Positions 1 to 13,200 of a stretch of 64,000 nt of DNA are shown here, one piece after another; position 1 is the first letter of the stretch, and the number at the start of each line of letters is the position of its first letter. The DNA lies in the NCBI RefSeq assembly GCF_011386835.1, contig NC_088800.1:58371439-58435438 (forward strand), read 5' to 3'. Position numbers and translations under genes: made by a program. The stretch is from Chrysemys picta bellii. Lineage: Eukaryota > Chordata > Testudines > Emydidae. The notes below the pieces were generated by a model. The model saw nothing but the letters and a program-made list of their open reading frames with translations. It did not search any database and was not told the origin of the DNA.

Positions 1-65
1 CCCATTGCCAAAAAAGTGTCGAAGTTGTCTATGCAGTGTAGCTGTAGCCGTGTTGGTCCCAGGAT

Positions 66-225
66 ATTTGGGTGAGGTAATATCTTTTATTAGACCAACT
101 TCTGTTGGTGAGAGAGACAAGCTTTTGAGCTACACAGACCCGAAGAAGAGCTCTGCGTGTGGCTCGAAAGCTTCTCTTTCTCACCAACAGAAGTTGGCCC
201 AATAAAAGATATTACCTCACCCACC
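66..225. repeat. hairpin-like inverted repeat element
   Basis: Arms at about 68-136 and 160-225 are inverted copies of the same sequence (core accaacttctgttggtgag and its complement). A single arm of the same family recurs at 50160-50265. The family resembles abundant reptilian repeats; I cannot assign the class (a Penelope-like tail is one possibility). Confidence 0.7.
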
Positions 226-455
226 TTGTCTCTCAAAGCCATCTAGTGGTTTGGGGGGCACAACCTGAGACACCTGAAAGGGCCTTATTTTCATAAAGTG
301 CAGCGCTCCCGCCCTCTAAAAATCAGGCCCTTTAAAGAGGTCTCAACTTGGGCTCCTCAAAATTGAAGAACCCCAGATCGATAGTCGCCTTCTCTCTTTC
401 CCTCTTTCTCTTTAAAACTATCCTCTAATATGCAGGGCTTGTCTGCGCTTAGAAT

Positions 456-712
456 GCTCCAGGAGCACAGCTGCGCCACTGCAGCGCTTCAGCATAGACG
501 CTACCTACCGGGATGGGAGGGTTCTCCCATTGGCGTAGGGAATCCACCTCCCCCAGAGGCAGTAGCTAGGTTGACAGAAGAATTCTTCTGTCGACCTAGC
601 ATTGTGTACACGGGGACTTAGGACAGTTTAAGCACAGTGCTCAGGGGCGTGTATTTTTCACACAGCTGACCGACAGAGTTAAACCAACTTAATTTTCTAG
701 TGCAGATCAGGC
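456..712. mobile_element. short non-autonomous DNA element, fragment
   Basis: Shares the block around agacgctacct, cagtagcta and the ttctgtcgacctag region with the more complete element at 14234-14502. The terminal tgtctacac-type ends are missing or decayed. Confidence 0.5.
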
Positions 713-1888
713 CCCAGTATTGTCTTTGGATACATTGACTGTATCTGCTCATGTACTGGAGGATGGATAAGCAGTCATTTGGTGTCTTTCATACTGTCGC
801 ACTCTATGTTGTTTTTAATATTATTATTTATCACTTGTATTACGGTAGCCCCTAGGAACCCCAGTCATGGACCAGGACCCCATTGTGCAAACACAGAGCA
901 CAGCCACCGCCCCAGAAAACTTAGCCTACTGTGCTATAGGCAGGAGGGACCTACAGACTGCACGTACTCCATTTGCATCCCTTTAAAGGTGAGGGAGAGC
1001 CCAAGGCTTACAGATGTCTGAGAGGCCAACATGGCACGTCTTTTACAAACATGCCCTTGGTGGAGACGGCCTGCAAGGCTACGGCTGTTTTCGGCAGATC
1101 ATGGCCTCATGATCCATTGCCCCACCCTCGGGCAGACATTTCCACCAGTGCAAAATCAATGGCAGTGCTACCCTTCTGACCTGGCAGCATTTCACACCTG
1201 CTCTGCGCTGGGGGGAGGGAGAGGAAATGGCTGCACAAGGGGCTAGGGAATGGAGAACCAGGCCTTTTATTTCTATGGAGTGTGGCACTTTGTGTTGTGT
1301 GTATATGTTTTAGTTCCAAGCTTCCTATTTTGTAAAGTACAAAAACCAGGGTCTGCTATGTGCAGGGAGGGCTCTGCTGCCGGCTCCACCTATAGGAGTG
1401 ACTGGCACCGTTAAGGTTTGCATTAACATTGGTACTTCGAGTGTGGCATCTCAGCTTAGGCCCTGCTGCTTTTCTTCCTTGCGCTAGTGTAAATCAGGGG
1501 TAATTCCCATGACTGGAGTGGCCACCCACCCCCATGAGAGGAAAACCAGCCCCTTAGTTCAGACACAGAAAATCCACTTAGCAGGTGAACTCCACAATGT
1601 GCCCAATATCAGCTCTTTATTAGGGATTTGCAGAGGACAAATATTTGGCACAGAAGGCTTTAAGCTGCTTGGATAAACGGACTCATGCCTGGAGACATCC
1701 ATACAGAGGAGAGAACTGCTCATCTATTTGGCAGCCATCTAGACCGCCTCGCTCCACAAGTAACCCTGTTTACCGCACAGCATAGACAGGAGGTGACCTG
1801 GTTTGGTACTCACGTATGTGCATGATGGAGGTGTCCAGTAAAACAGTGTTCAGCAACCGATAAAGCAAAAGTTCTGCTAGTCTCCACC

Positions 1889-2005
1889 TAGGGTGACCAG
1901 ATGTCCTGATTTTATAGGGACAGTCCCCATATATGGGGCTTTGTCTTATATAGATGCCTATTATCCCTTGTCCCGATTTTTCACACTTGCTATTTGGTCA
2001 CCCTA
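1889..2005. mobile_element. hAT-type MITE, TAGGGTGACC family
   Basis: Ends TAGGGTGACCAGAT and ATTTGGTCACCCTA are inverted copies. It is flanked by tctccacc (1881-1888) and tctccact (2006-2013), a nearly perfect 8-bp target duplication. A second copy lies at 38384-38507. Confidence 0.85.
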
Positions 2006-3522
2006 TCTCCACTTGAGGGATGTAGAAGAGGGTAGGCAGGCATGAAATAGCCACCTATAAGAAACACCAGCATTCAGACCACTTGAAATCTCAGATCTTG
2101 GAGATTATGAGCATGTGTGCAACTATCTATGGTATAATCTTGACTCTTACAAAGTAGTGACTCCTCCTATTCTGTACAGGCCCTTATGCTGCACTCATCA
2201 CCCCGGCAGCTGGACATCTTCCAGCTGTGCACTAAGCAACAGGACTAACATCTGCAATGTATGGTTTATTCTCTTCCTCATCTCTTCCCAGATAGTGCAA
2301 CGGATGTGCTTTTTTTTAACCACTATGTTCTATGGCATCTTATTTCCTGAAAAGATTTCTTTTAGAAGTTTCCTTTGTTATACAAATATGACACGCCCAC
2401 ACTCTTCGCAATATTCTGTGTTCCCCAGGTTGTATGACAGCCACGAGTTTAAAGGGATGGGGCTGTTTAGAAGTATGGAGAAGTTGTTATCTCTTGTGGT
2501 GATTGCATAGTTCAACAGATCACATAGTCATCGTATTGTATTGTGAGCTATCAGGAAATTAAAAGATCATTCATGTGACAGATTGCTTACAGGTTATTAT
2601 ATGGATGTGGTTAGAAGACTTTATCTTAGAAGAGAGAGAACCAGTTAGTTACCGCCTTTATTTACTAAGGATGAGTGGCCTTATCAAGTGGTTGATGCCC
2701 ACTGTTGCTCTTCCAGTAATGTCAGCCTTTCCTACTGCTCCAGCACCTCCATGCTTTGTCCCATGCTGACCCCCACGCATAGGGAAAACTCCCTAGCAAT
2801 ATTTACCAACCTACCCACAGTATTCACTTCTAAATCCCTCCCTCAAACCTGCCTCTGTTGTCGTGCCTACAAATCATTCCCACCTGGCATTGATTAGGCA
2901 AGTAACTGGCTATGTCTTCGGCTTTTCTGCTGAACTCCATTTTATTATTACCCTCCCCGCCTATCCCACTGCCACCCCACTGATCTGTTTCATCCATCTG
3001 TTGTGTGCTGCATACCATGAAGATTGTAAGCTGTTTGGGGTAGGGAATCTCTTCTTCATTACTTGTCCAGACAGTGCTGATCACAATGAGCCCTGGTCCT
3101 CAATTAGGGTTCTTAAGAACTACCATAATACAAATAAACAACAATAACAGTAACAACATTTATCCCCATAAAAGTAGTGAATACTCCTCCCCCACACACA
3201 CTCACCTATAAGCACCTGAAGCTTTACCCGTTTCTAGTCCTAAACTCAAATCAAACGTATTCTTGAGGTTCAGAATGGTTTTAATAAGTGTTTTCTGCAC
3301 TCCCATTTTCAGGTAGAGTGGAGGAAAAGAGGAGGCAGAGGGAGAAGAGGTTGAGAAGGATAGGGAGATTGCAGATTTAGGAACAAAACCAAATGTAGAA
3401 CTTTTCATTCAGCAGTGGTGGTGACTTGCTACTCTACTGTGTAATTACAGATGTACTCGATGACTCTATAGAATAAAACTGACCACTGTTGTGTCTTCTG
3501 CTAACTCTTCTGTTCCTTGCAG

Positions 3523-3664
3523 CTACTCCGTTGAATCAGGGATTCAGTGCATCTCCATAGCAAAATCCTCTGGGTTGGGGTTGACAATCAGTGGCGGATC
3601 TAACAGGCCAGAGGGTCCCATGATTTATGTTCAAGAGCTTATGCCAGACGGGGACTGTTACAGA
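3523..3664 (+). CDS. STXBP4-like: STXBP4-like exon A: first half of PDZ domain
   Basis: Acceptor after a pyrimidine tract ending in cag at 3520-3522 and donor AGA|gtaagt at 3665. The exon is 142 nt, entered with one base of a split codon and left in phase 0. It encodes the first PDZ strands, with [16 protein letters not shown] holding the GLGL carboxylate-binding loop and [13 protein letters not shown] following. The preceding exon must end with two bases of a codon; I could not identify it. Confidence 0.93.
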
Positions 3665-6600
3665 GTAAGTCAACAGCATGGAGGGCTTCTGTGACCTATG
3701 AAACAGGAGTCTTTCCTGAAAGCTCCAGCTGTTCGGAAGGAGCTCTCATTGGGATGGGCGAACAATCTATGGCGTGGGGTAATAAGGATGTGTATTGCAG
3801 GAGAATACTTTGAGCAGAGTGTCACTCTTTTTCTGATGAACTAATCCTTGTGGATAAAGCTTGATGGTACACAGATGTCTCCCTCGTTTAGGATGGGCGG
3901 CTTCGGCCTGGTGATCAGCTAATTGCCATCAATAAAGACTCTTTGGTGGGCAGCACATATGAAGAGGCCAGAAAAATACTTGCAAAAACCAAATTCAGGT
4001 AGGCATGCACCAGCAGCCCAGGCGAATAAGTTCCTTGGGTACAAAAAGCATTTCCTATTATTGTCAATAAAGGCCATATCTTGTGATATCTGCTGAGTGT
4101 TAGGTAGGAGACCTGCACATAGTTCTAAGCTTAAGGTGCAAGAAGAACCTCCCATATTGGAGACCTTCATACTTCAGGAGGTCTTGAGTACATGGAGCTT
4201 CTCACTTCATAATCAGGAATGGCAGGCGTCCTTCCCAACCTGTCAGTCTTTGTATTGCTTTGCAATGAGTGTGTTCCATCACACAGACCTTCCCAAAATT
4301 CTGCAACAGAACTTGGGCTCTCATAAGAAGCCTCTCTGATGAAGACAGCTGTAATATTGTTGCGTGTTACACAGGCAATTAATGAGCTTAGCTCAGAGGA
4401 AAGACCACAGAGCTATTCCTGTGAAAGTTCTGAAACCTTAAGCATGTGTAGTTTTTAAGCACTAACAAAACTTGGTTATTTTCAGACATGAGGGAAACAC
4501 AGAAGTGGCCTTTATTCCTGGAAGGGGACGGTTACATCCCGGACTCTCAGTTCATAACAGCATCCAATTGCCACCTCCTAAGGCCATGGGGAATGGTCTT
4601 AACTCTTGCAGGTTGAAAGTCCATGTGAGGTCACCTGAGGTACGTTGAAGTTCAGTATAAGACCACAGAGGCTGACCCCATGATTTCCATCTCCAATCGG
4701 ATTACTGTTTTTAGGGACTCTGTGATAATCTTTCCGGATTAGCTGTTTGGAAAGTCAGCAGTGTGGACTTGTTTGGCTCTGTTTGCTCTCATATGGAGTT
4801 GGGTATTTTACATCTGAGATATTGTTTCTTCTGGTTTGGGGTGACAAAGGATCAGTCAATTGAAGTGATGCGTTTGAAGGTCGCTGAGATGTGTTTTCAT
4901 CTCCAGAGTCCTGGTTCAAACCTGTTTTCAGAAGTCACAAGTGAAAAAAGCAATTGGTGACAGTAACTCAGTGAATACCTGCCCACATTCAACAACCATC
5001 AAATTCTGCACCGTCAGCACTCGTTCCTCATGAGGCGCAGCACTATACTGTATTTCCTGAAGCTAGAGGTGACTTGGAGATTTGGCCATGCAGCTCCCAT
5101 CAAAATCAATGAGTCATGTGGTTAAGTATGTAGCATGGCAGGTTACAGTGAGGGCTAGCTCCAGTGTTATAGAAGGAGCTTGTAAACAGTCATCACTGTG
5201 CATGGGGCACTGATTCATTGCCAAGTAACCTCCTAGCTTTGGTTGTGTTGTATTTCCACAGTTCTCACCCTTTTCCATACCATAGACCCAATTGGGACCC
5301 CTTTCCCATTTAATATTCTGATTGCAGCTCTGTGACCCCAGGTTGAGAGTCCCTGCTGCATTTGATCCCAACATGTCCTTGTAGATAGCTCTGCTTTCTG
5401 TCCATTGGGTAATACTAGAGGTGCCCTTAAGATCATAGAATAGCAGGATTGGAAGGGACCTCAGGAGGTCATCTAGTCCAACCCCCTGTTTGAAGCGGGA
5501 CCAATCCCCAGACAGATTTTTGCCCCAGATCCCTAAATGGCCCTCTCAAGAATTGAACTCACAACCCTTAGTTTAGCAGCCCAATGCTCAAATCACTGCT
5601 CCCATCTAGGATGATCCAAACTCCCTCAGAATCCATGGATGTCTTGGATATGTAGGATTTTAAACAAACCCCGGTGGCTACAACACGCCGGGTCATCCTT
5701 GGTGTGATTCCACTGCTCTCAGTAAAGTTACTTCAGTTTAGCCTCCTGTGTGTGTAATCATCTGGGAGATTCTTAGATCCCACAGTAATGAATGTGGGAG
5801 TTAGGCGCACAAAACTTTTGAAGATCTGGGCCTCTGGGACTATTATTGACACAATCCCCTTTTACTCCAAAACAGGACTCTTGTTTGGTTCATCATCATT
5901 GTTCATGCTCTCTCTCTAGCACAATAGGTTCACATGGTGCTTCACGCAAGAGATGGTTCAGTCTGATTCCTTAGGGAGCAACTGGGACCTATTGAGCTCT
6001 TTCCCCTACTTTTGCTTTTCACTTACACTGGCAGACTGGGCTCAGCATTTTGTCCTCTGTGCTATTTTGTTTTGTTTTTTAGACTAGACAAGAAAATCTC
6101 TTTCCTGTGCCTTCTCCATCCCCAGACATTTGCCCCCCAGAGCTCACAATATCAGGTAAGAGACATGCTTTCTTGCGATCTCCTCTGTTTGTGTAGGTGG
6201 CGAAGGTATCTAGTCCACAGATCCTCAGTATCCGAAGTAATGAAATGAAGCTTTAAATACCTACAGCAGTCAGGGATGGCTCTAGGCACCAGTGCTCCAA
6301 GCACGTGCTTGGGGCGGCACTTTCCAAGGGGTGGCACTCTGGCTCCTTTTTTTTTTTCCTGCTTGGGGCGCAAAAAGCAGGGAGCCGGCCCTGAGCGGAG
6401 GTGAGCTGCGGCGGTGGGGGGCACGGGGAGGGCTGCAGGAAGTAACCCGGGGGGGGGGGGCGGCAGAGGAACCGCTCCCTCCCAGCTCACCTCCTCTCCA
6501 CTGCTGCCTGCTCCCCCAAGCGTGCCGCCGCTTCGCTTCTCTCCCCTCCCTCCCAGGCTTGCTGCGCGAATCAGCTGTTTTGCGGCAAGCCTGGGAGGGA

Positions 6601-7180
6601 GGGAGGGAGGGGGGAGAAGCGGAGCGGCGGCGGCACGCTCAGGGGAGCAGGCAGAGCGGAGGTGAGCTGCGGCGGTGGGGGGTGTGGGGAGGGCCGCAGA
6701 AAGTAACCCTGGGGGGGGGCAGAGGAACCATTCCCCCCCCCCCCCCAGCTCACCTCTACTCCACCTCCATCTCCTCCCCCGAGCGCGCCGCCGCTCCACT
6801 TCTCCCCCCTCCCTCCCAGGCTTGCCTGGGAGGGAGGGAGGGGTAGGAGGGGAAATGCGGCACGCCTGGGGGAGGAGGCGGGGCCAGGGATTTGGGGAAG
6901 GGGTTGGAATGGGGTGGGGAAGGGGCGGAGTTGGGGCGGGGCTGTGGGGGCATGGGAACATTTTTTTGCTTGGGGTGGCAAAAAACTTGGAGCCAGCCCT
7001 GACAGCAGTGTAGGTGGAGTTTAATAGTGTAGTGACAGGGTCCAGTCCATTAGGATTGATTAAAGGCAATGGTACAATTAATGTAGGGCTCTATTCAGTA
7101 GTCATTAGATACCCCCATGTCAGCTTGTTTCTGGGAGCAGGGGCCTTTGCAGGGTGACTGAGTGTCTTAAGGGATTAGCA

Positions 7181-7211
<31 letters not shown>

Positions 7212-10200
7212 GCGGTTCTATGTTGGGTTGGTAGTGATGGAGCGTCACTGCAATTATCCAAAGGCTGTGTGAAATGTGGTTTTGGGATCAGTCCAGTGGC
7301 CAGATATCCTTACTGCAGTCAGCACTAACTGGCAGCCTTGCTGGTGGGACTGAATGGCCCTGGGAAGCTGAATTGCTATTAGAAAATAGATAAATCAGTG
7401 TTGCTTACAAAGCACAGCATGGCCCCAAATGGGAACACAATTCCACGATCATTGAGCCAAATAGCTTGCCTCCAACTATCCACAAAGAGGTAGTTGTAAA
7501 TCATGGGAGAGAACAAGGGGGCTTTGTAAGTCTGTCATAATTGTCTCAGCATTCGAGGTTCACATGTAGGAAGATACTCATCTTTCAAATTATATTTTCC
7601 TCTGTGCTCACAGACGACTACATACCTCTTGCTTTCACATGATTTTTGTGGTTTGAACAGAAGACTCCCTCCTTGCAGGTTTCTCTTCTGGCTGATGCTT
7701 GAGACTTACCATTTAAGATAAGAGCAGGTTAGAAACATTTCCAATTTTGAAAAATTTCAGTGGGAACATTTTTTCCACACACACATCAAACATATTTTTT
7801 GCACGCACACACAAACACACGTTTCTTCCACTTAAGATCCCACTTTGTATAGTTCTGAATCCCAAAGTGGCTCGATCTGTTTGCACATTAAACACTTGAG
7901 AGCAATTTTCAAGCAAGCACAAAAATCAGCAAACTCAGCTTAAGCACACAAATAATCCAAGACATGCATGAAAGTTGGGGTTTGCAAATGTGCATGCGCC
8001 AACCCCGGCCAGTCTGATATCTGCGTGCTTGTTTCAGATACGTGCTAAAATGCACATGCTCTATTTTCTCCAATGGAGATTGTGCATTAGTTGAAGATGT
8101 AGAAAGTTTTGAGGAAGAAGAAAGTGAGCCCTCTGGCTGATCCTGAGGCATTTCTGGCTTAAATAACACATTCCCAGCTCAATATTTTTTTTTCCTTTAG
8201 GCATTTTGAGTCCCTACTCTATATGCTCAGAGATGTTTGTATTTGCTTAATAAGAAAAAGAAAATGAATAATATCTACAGAAGCACATCTGATCTGTTGG
8301 GCTCATGGTTCTGCTCCCCCAAGAAGTAAATGCTTTATCTGCCATGCTGCTTGTCCTTGTCCATTTCTACATCTGCTAATGCTGTCAGACTACTCTGCGA
8401 TACACAAAACTATTTTGAGACAGACATTCATATGGAGTAATGTTCCTTTGGAACTGAGGTCCTAATTTTGATACTTTGAATTGATGATTTAGCGAAATAG
8501 TCTTAATCAATATAAATGTCTCTCTTCTCCTGCCATTTGGGCAGTTCATAAAAAGAATTACTGCCCTCAGTGATGTGATGGCAGGTAAAGTCGCACTGGG
8601 ATGAGTTCTGGCCTCACATAAGTCTTCACTATTCTTGTTGGAGTCTGTGGAAATTGCAGAGATACACACAGTTCAGTGGCCCAATAGATAATCTTCAACA
8701 TGATACCGTAAACTTTATTCTGACACTGCGGGTGCACCGCACCAGGGATAAAGGTGGGGAGTTTACCCCATGCTAGCTAACATGTGGTAACTAATATGTG
8801 GTAAAACATCCTAGTGTGGGCAAGGCAGTTTGCACATGAGACCAGGTATAAGGGGAACCTACAGGTTACCTCAGCCAACCACTGTGTGAAAGCTACCCCT
8901 GCCTTAGCCACACTGGTTTTCACTATGTGATTGTCACCACGCTTTAGCTACCACCTGGTGAAACCCCACCTTTCTCCTAGTGCAGACAAGGCTTACGACA
9001 GACTCTTTCCCACTCCCACACTGCATTCTGCATTGGCGTTCGAGAAGAGATCCTTTGGTTGAAACAAGAGAGAGCTGCAGGCAGGAAGGTCTGTTAAGGG
9101 CCCTCCACTCTGAAATATGCTTCCCCACACTGGTAAGGCCCCAGACCTGCTTTGTTAACCCCCAGGACATGCTGTCAAGAACATATTTCCTCTTGAAGGG
9201 GAGGGTCTGAAGGGACGGGCCAAGGCCAGCCTATGGGGGGCAGTTGTTAGTTAGTCTATCTACATAGTAGACCTATGAGGCAGTGTAGTCTGGTGGACAG
9301 AGCCCTTGACTGACTGACTGAGTGTCAGTCAGGCAGACTGGGTTCTATTCCCAGCTCTGCTATGTAACCCTTGGCAAGTCACTTCTCCTTTGTGTCCCCC
9401 TCCCATCTTTTGTCTGTCTAGGCTGTAAATTCTTTGGGGCAGGGGCCGTCTCCTGCTCTTTTTCTGTACAGCGCCTCGCACACTAGGACCCTGATCTCAG
9501 TTGGGCTGCTAGTCATACAAATAGTATAATCTAGGCTGAGAATCATCTCAGGCAGTCCATTACAGATGTCTGCTTTTAATAGCGGGTGTTACGAGTGCAG
9601 CGAAGGGCACAGAGTTCTGAACAGGCCCCATTATACATTGGAATAAACAAATAGTTTTGGGGGGACAGGAGCTTAGTCTGAAATCTGAATAAGTCACTGG
9701 GGCCTCTTGACTGATCACCGGTGCCTGGTGGCCTTCAGGATTGCCTGGGATGTCTGTGTTGAGAGTTTATGAGCAAAGCTGCATGGAACTAATCCCGATT
9801 AGCAAGGAGTTGAAGGGGAATGATCTGCCCTTGAACCTACACAGCATGGGGCTGGGTGACCAATCCAGTGAACCCGTTTATTACCTCAGGCCCTGCTTCC
9901 CAGCTGCTGGCATTAGCGGGACAGATAAATATCAGGATTAGGAGGATTACGCTTGTGACAGCACCTCTGCTGCTTTTCCCCTGTGTTTCCATAAAATCTT
10001 CTCTTCACCTGAGAGTCACAGTGAGTGGCATTTTTTCAAAAGTACCTGAGTGAGTTAGGAGCATGTGTCTCACTGATTTTTTTTTTCAACATGACGTGCT
10101 CCTAAATCCCTTGTGCTTTGGAAAATCCCACCCACTGATTTAAAACAGCAGGAGGTCTTTAAGGCGATCTGGGTATCAGTTTCTTTGTTAACCTGTGCCC

Positions 10201-13200
10201 CAGTTCCCAGGCATTGCAAAGATGAAAGAAAATGGCTCTTGGACGCTCTTCTATGGACATGATCCTGTACCACTGAAGTCCATGGGAATTTTGTCACTGA
10301 CTCTGGTGTGAACAGGGTCAGGTTTTATAAGCCCTTTTTGTTATCAGATTCAAAGAGCTTCATTAGCAGGGTCTTAAAAGGAGCGGTGGCATTACCCATT
10401 TTTAGAGTCCATCTGGGCCTCCCCTTAAATGAGCAGCAGTTTCTGCAGTCCTCTTCTGGAGGGGTCTGTTGGGGGCTGCAGGAATTAACTGAATTGTGGG
10501 ATTTTCCTAAGCACAGGTCCCACTGAAGTCAACGGGACTTGTGCTCCTAAGTCATTTGGGCACTTTTGAAAATGCCCCCTGTAATGAAGAGCAGATTGTC
10601 AGCGGCCGGGTCTCTCTCCCAATGCCTCAGTCATTTTCTCTGACGGAGACACTCTACCGTTTCCCTTCTTACAATACAATTTCTATTGTGGACACAAGCA
10701 TTCTCCAGCCTCATCTTAACTGTACACCCTGCACATACTATGCAGCCTGCCCAGCCTGAGTGAAAGGGAGCTGGTGCTTTTCATAACAGTAACGCAGGGA
10801 GAAATCCTGCAACACGTTTTCTTGTGTGTTTTTAACCTGTGAATTCTCTCTTTAATGGGAGTTGGGAACACTTCTCTGAGACCACACTCAGTCCAGCACT
10901 TACATAAACCTTACTTTGAATCTGGGTTAGAACTCCTGGGCTAAGGGGCCGGGGTGGATTTTTATAAAACCTCACTGGTTGGGTTTTGGTTTTGTAAAAC
11001 CGAAGCATAAATTGGGGTGGTCGGAATCCAGGTTGAATTTTATTCAAATCACCAAAGTTCAGAGTCCCAGGCCTCATATATAAACTTCTGGCCAAGATTT
11101 TCAGAAGCGACTTGTAATTTTAGTTGCCTTCATTTGTGATGCCCAAGTGGAGATTTTAAAGTGTCCTGGTTTTCAGAGAGTATTGAGCACCCATCCTCTG
11201 AAAATCCTGGCCTCTGATTTTAGCCCGTCTGTACTTGAAACATATTTTATGCAATGCCAAAGCCCTGAGCTTAGTTTGGGACGTGCCTTGTCAACATCTC
11301 TCTTCCCCCACCTCCCATGCTCTTCCACTAATGATTGCTTAATGTTATTTAGCGCCTGCTTCACCTTCTAGTCAGAGAGCAGCTTCGGGCAGCAAACCGA
11401 AAGTAGCGCTGGATCCCCATATTCGACTCAAGGATGGGAAAGTCGAACTGGTAAGTTAAAAGGCTTCCTGCCTTGAAATTGAGATTTTGTGCTCAATAAA
11501 ATGATGGGGGCTCCCAGACTACATGGTGCCAGCTCCTCCTACTTCTTTCCAGCTGCTAAATTGCATTAAAAGATGCTAAAACTACATAAGCACTTCCCTC
11601 ATATTGCTTTTCCAGGAAGGAAATTGCTGTAATTTGTATGAGGATGGTTAAGGGAAGAAGGATCAGGTGATGGCAAATGAGAGAGGAGGTGGGGCCAGGC
11701 GGTGGTAGATGGGAGGGGAAGTGAGGTTGGATATTAAGTTGTGGTTCATGCTATGAAAGTCTGAGAACCACACTAATGTTAAGATATCCAGGCAGTCCCA
11801 GGTCAAGCAAGATTAGGGATTGAAACAGGAGACTCATGGGTCTCTGCCTCAGAGATCATTTTGTGGGCCCCAGTCCAATTCAGCATTCCGTGTTAATAGA
11901 ACAGCATCAATGTCCTGCTTGGAGACAGCTGCTTCTCTGCAGGAATAGGTGAGGTGCCTTTGGAGATAATGGGCCAAAAATGTTGAAGGCCAGAAGAAAA
12001 CATAAACACAAAATAGAACAGCAAAAGAAAGAACACTTTCTGTGTCTTCAGATCTTATAGGCAGCAAACCAGGATGCAGGGGCAAACTCAGTCCTGGTCT
12101 GAAAGCTAGAGATGGTTCAAAATTTTCAAAGAAAAAGTTTATCATTCAAAAATAGCCCTTTTTGGGTGTTTTTAGAAATTATTTCAGTTTTTCAACAAAA
12201 TCAGAAATGAAAAAAAATTACCATATTTGGTTTTCTCTTGCTTGCTTGCTTTCCTAAACGGCTGAAATCCTGTTTTGTTTTCCTGTCATTTAAAAAAAAT
12301 GGAAACCAGGACACACAAATCCTGCAAAAAAACATTACAAATGAAAATTGGTCAAGTTTGAATCCAAAATGGAAAAATATTCTGATTAGTTTATTTGTTT
12401 TGCAAACCTGTTTTTTCCTTTTTTCTTCTGGCTCTAATAAGGAGGACAATTGTATTGTCTTAGTGGGAGTGTCATCCTGGTATGCCACATCTCAGTTGGG
12501 GCCATTGTCTTTACCATAATATTGCTGGGTTGAAATTACCTTCCAGATAGATGACTGGATAAAACTGTACTCCATTTTTGTCCTATGTTTGTACCGCACC
12601 TGGCAGAGTGGGTCCCTGGTCTAGCAATAGGGCTCCTAGGTGATACTGCATACAAATAATAATAATGGCTGAGCTCCAAATACAAGTGGTAATGGTTTGA
12701 TACAGACTTCATTGCATTTGTGAATATACAGTATTCTAGTTTATGGGTGAATGTGGCATCCCATACATACCAATAGGCAATATATTATTCTGTGGTGTCC
12801 AGCCCCAAACCACTAGTAACTGGCATTGGTAATAGTGTAAAACATTTGAAAGAGACCATGAAGCATAACTACCTAAAAATGATGCTGATCATTTTATTGC
12901 ATGCAAGAAGCTAGTACGTTCTCTTGCTGTATGTTTGTATAACAAGGAGCAAGGTCATTATTTGCAACTCCACGAGTACACACAGTACACAAGCACTCTT
13001 GGCAGCTGCAGGGCAGGTGAAAGATTAGGACTGGGAGTGCCAAGTGAGAGGATCTCGAACTTGAAGAATGATGGAAAAGTTGGAGAATGATTGCAATAGG
13101 GCTTTGTCCAAACCTGGGCATTGCCTTATTTACTTTGTTTTGTAATTTTCTGTCTTTGCTCAAGCCATCTAAAGGTATTTGGTGGAAAAAATGTTTGTTT

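Larger units (their letters stand above)
1..3522. other. 5' flank or intron of the STXBP4-like gene
   Basis: No exon recognised. It holds an inverted-repeat element (66-225), a MITE fragment (456-712), a hAT MITE (1889-2005) and SINE-like tails near 826-915 and 2990-3145. The missing first coding exon, which must end with two bases of a codon, could be here but nothing convincing was seen. Confidence 0.6.

Noticed and set aside
6152..7069. 305-codon - strand frame rich in Pro, Gly, Ala
   Set aside because: It lies in the hAT at 6271-7001, whose GC-rich repeats leave all frames open. No domain and frames open on both strands.
10541..10759. Possible exon inside intron D-E ([15 protein letters not shown]...)
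   Set aside because: A fair acceptor precedes it at 10620, but no donor in the needed phase and no likeness to STXBP4. Left out.
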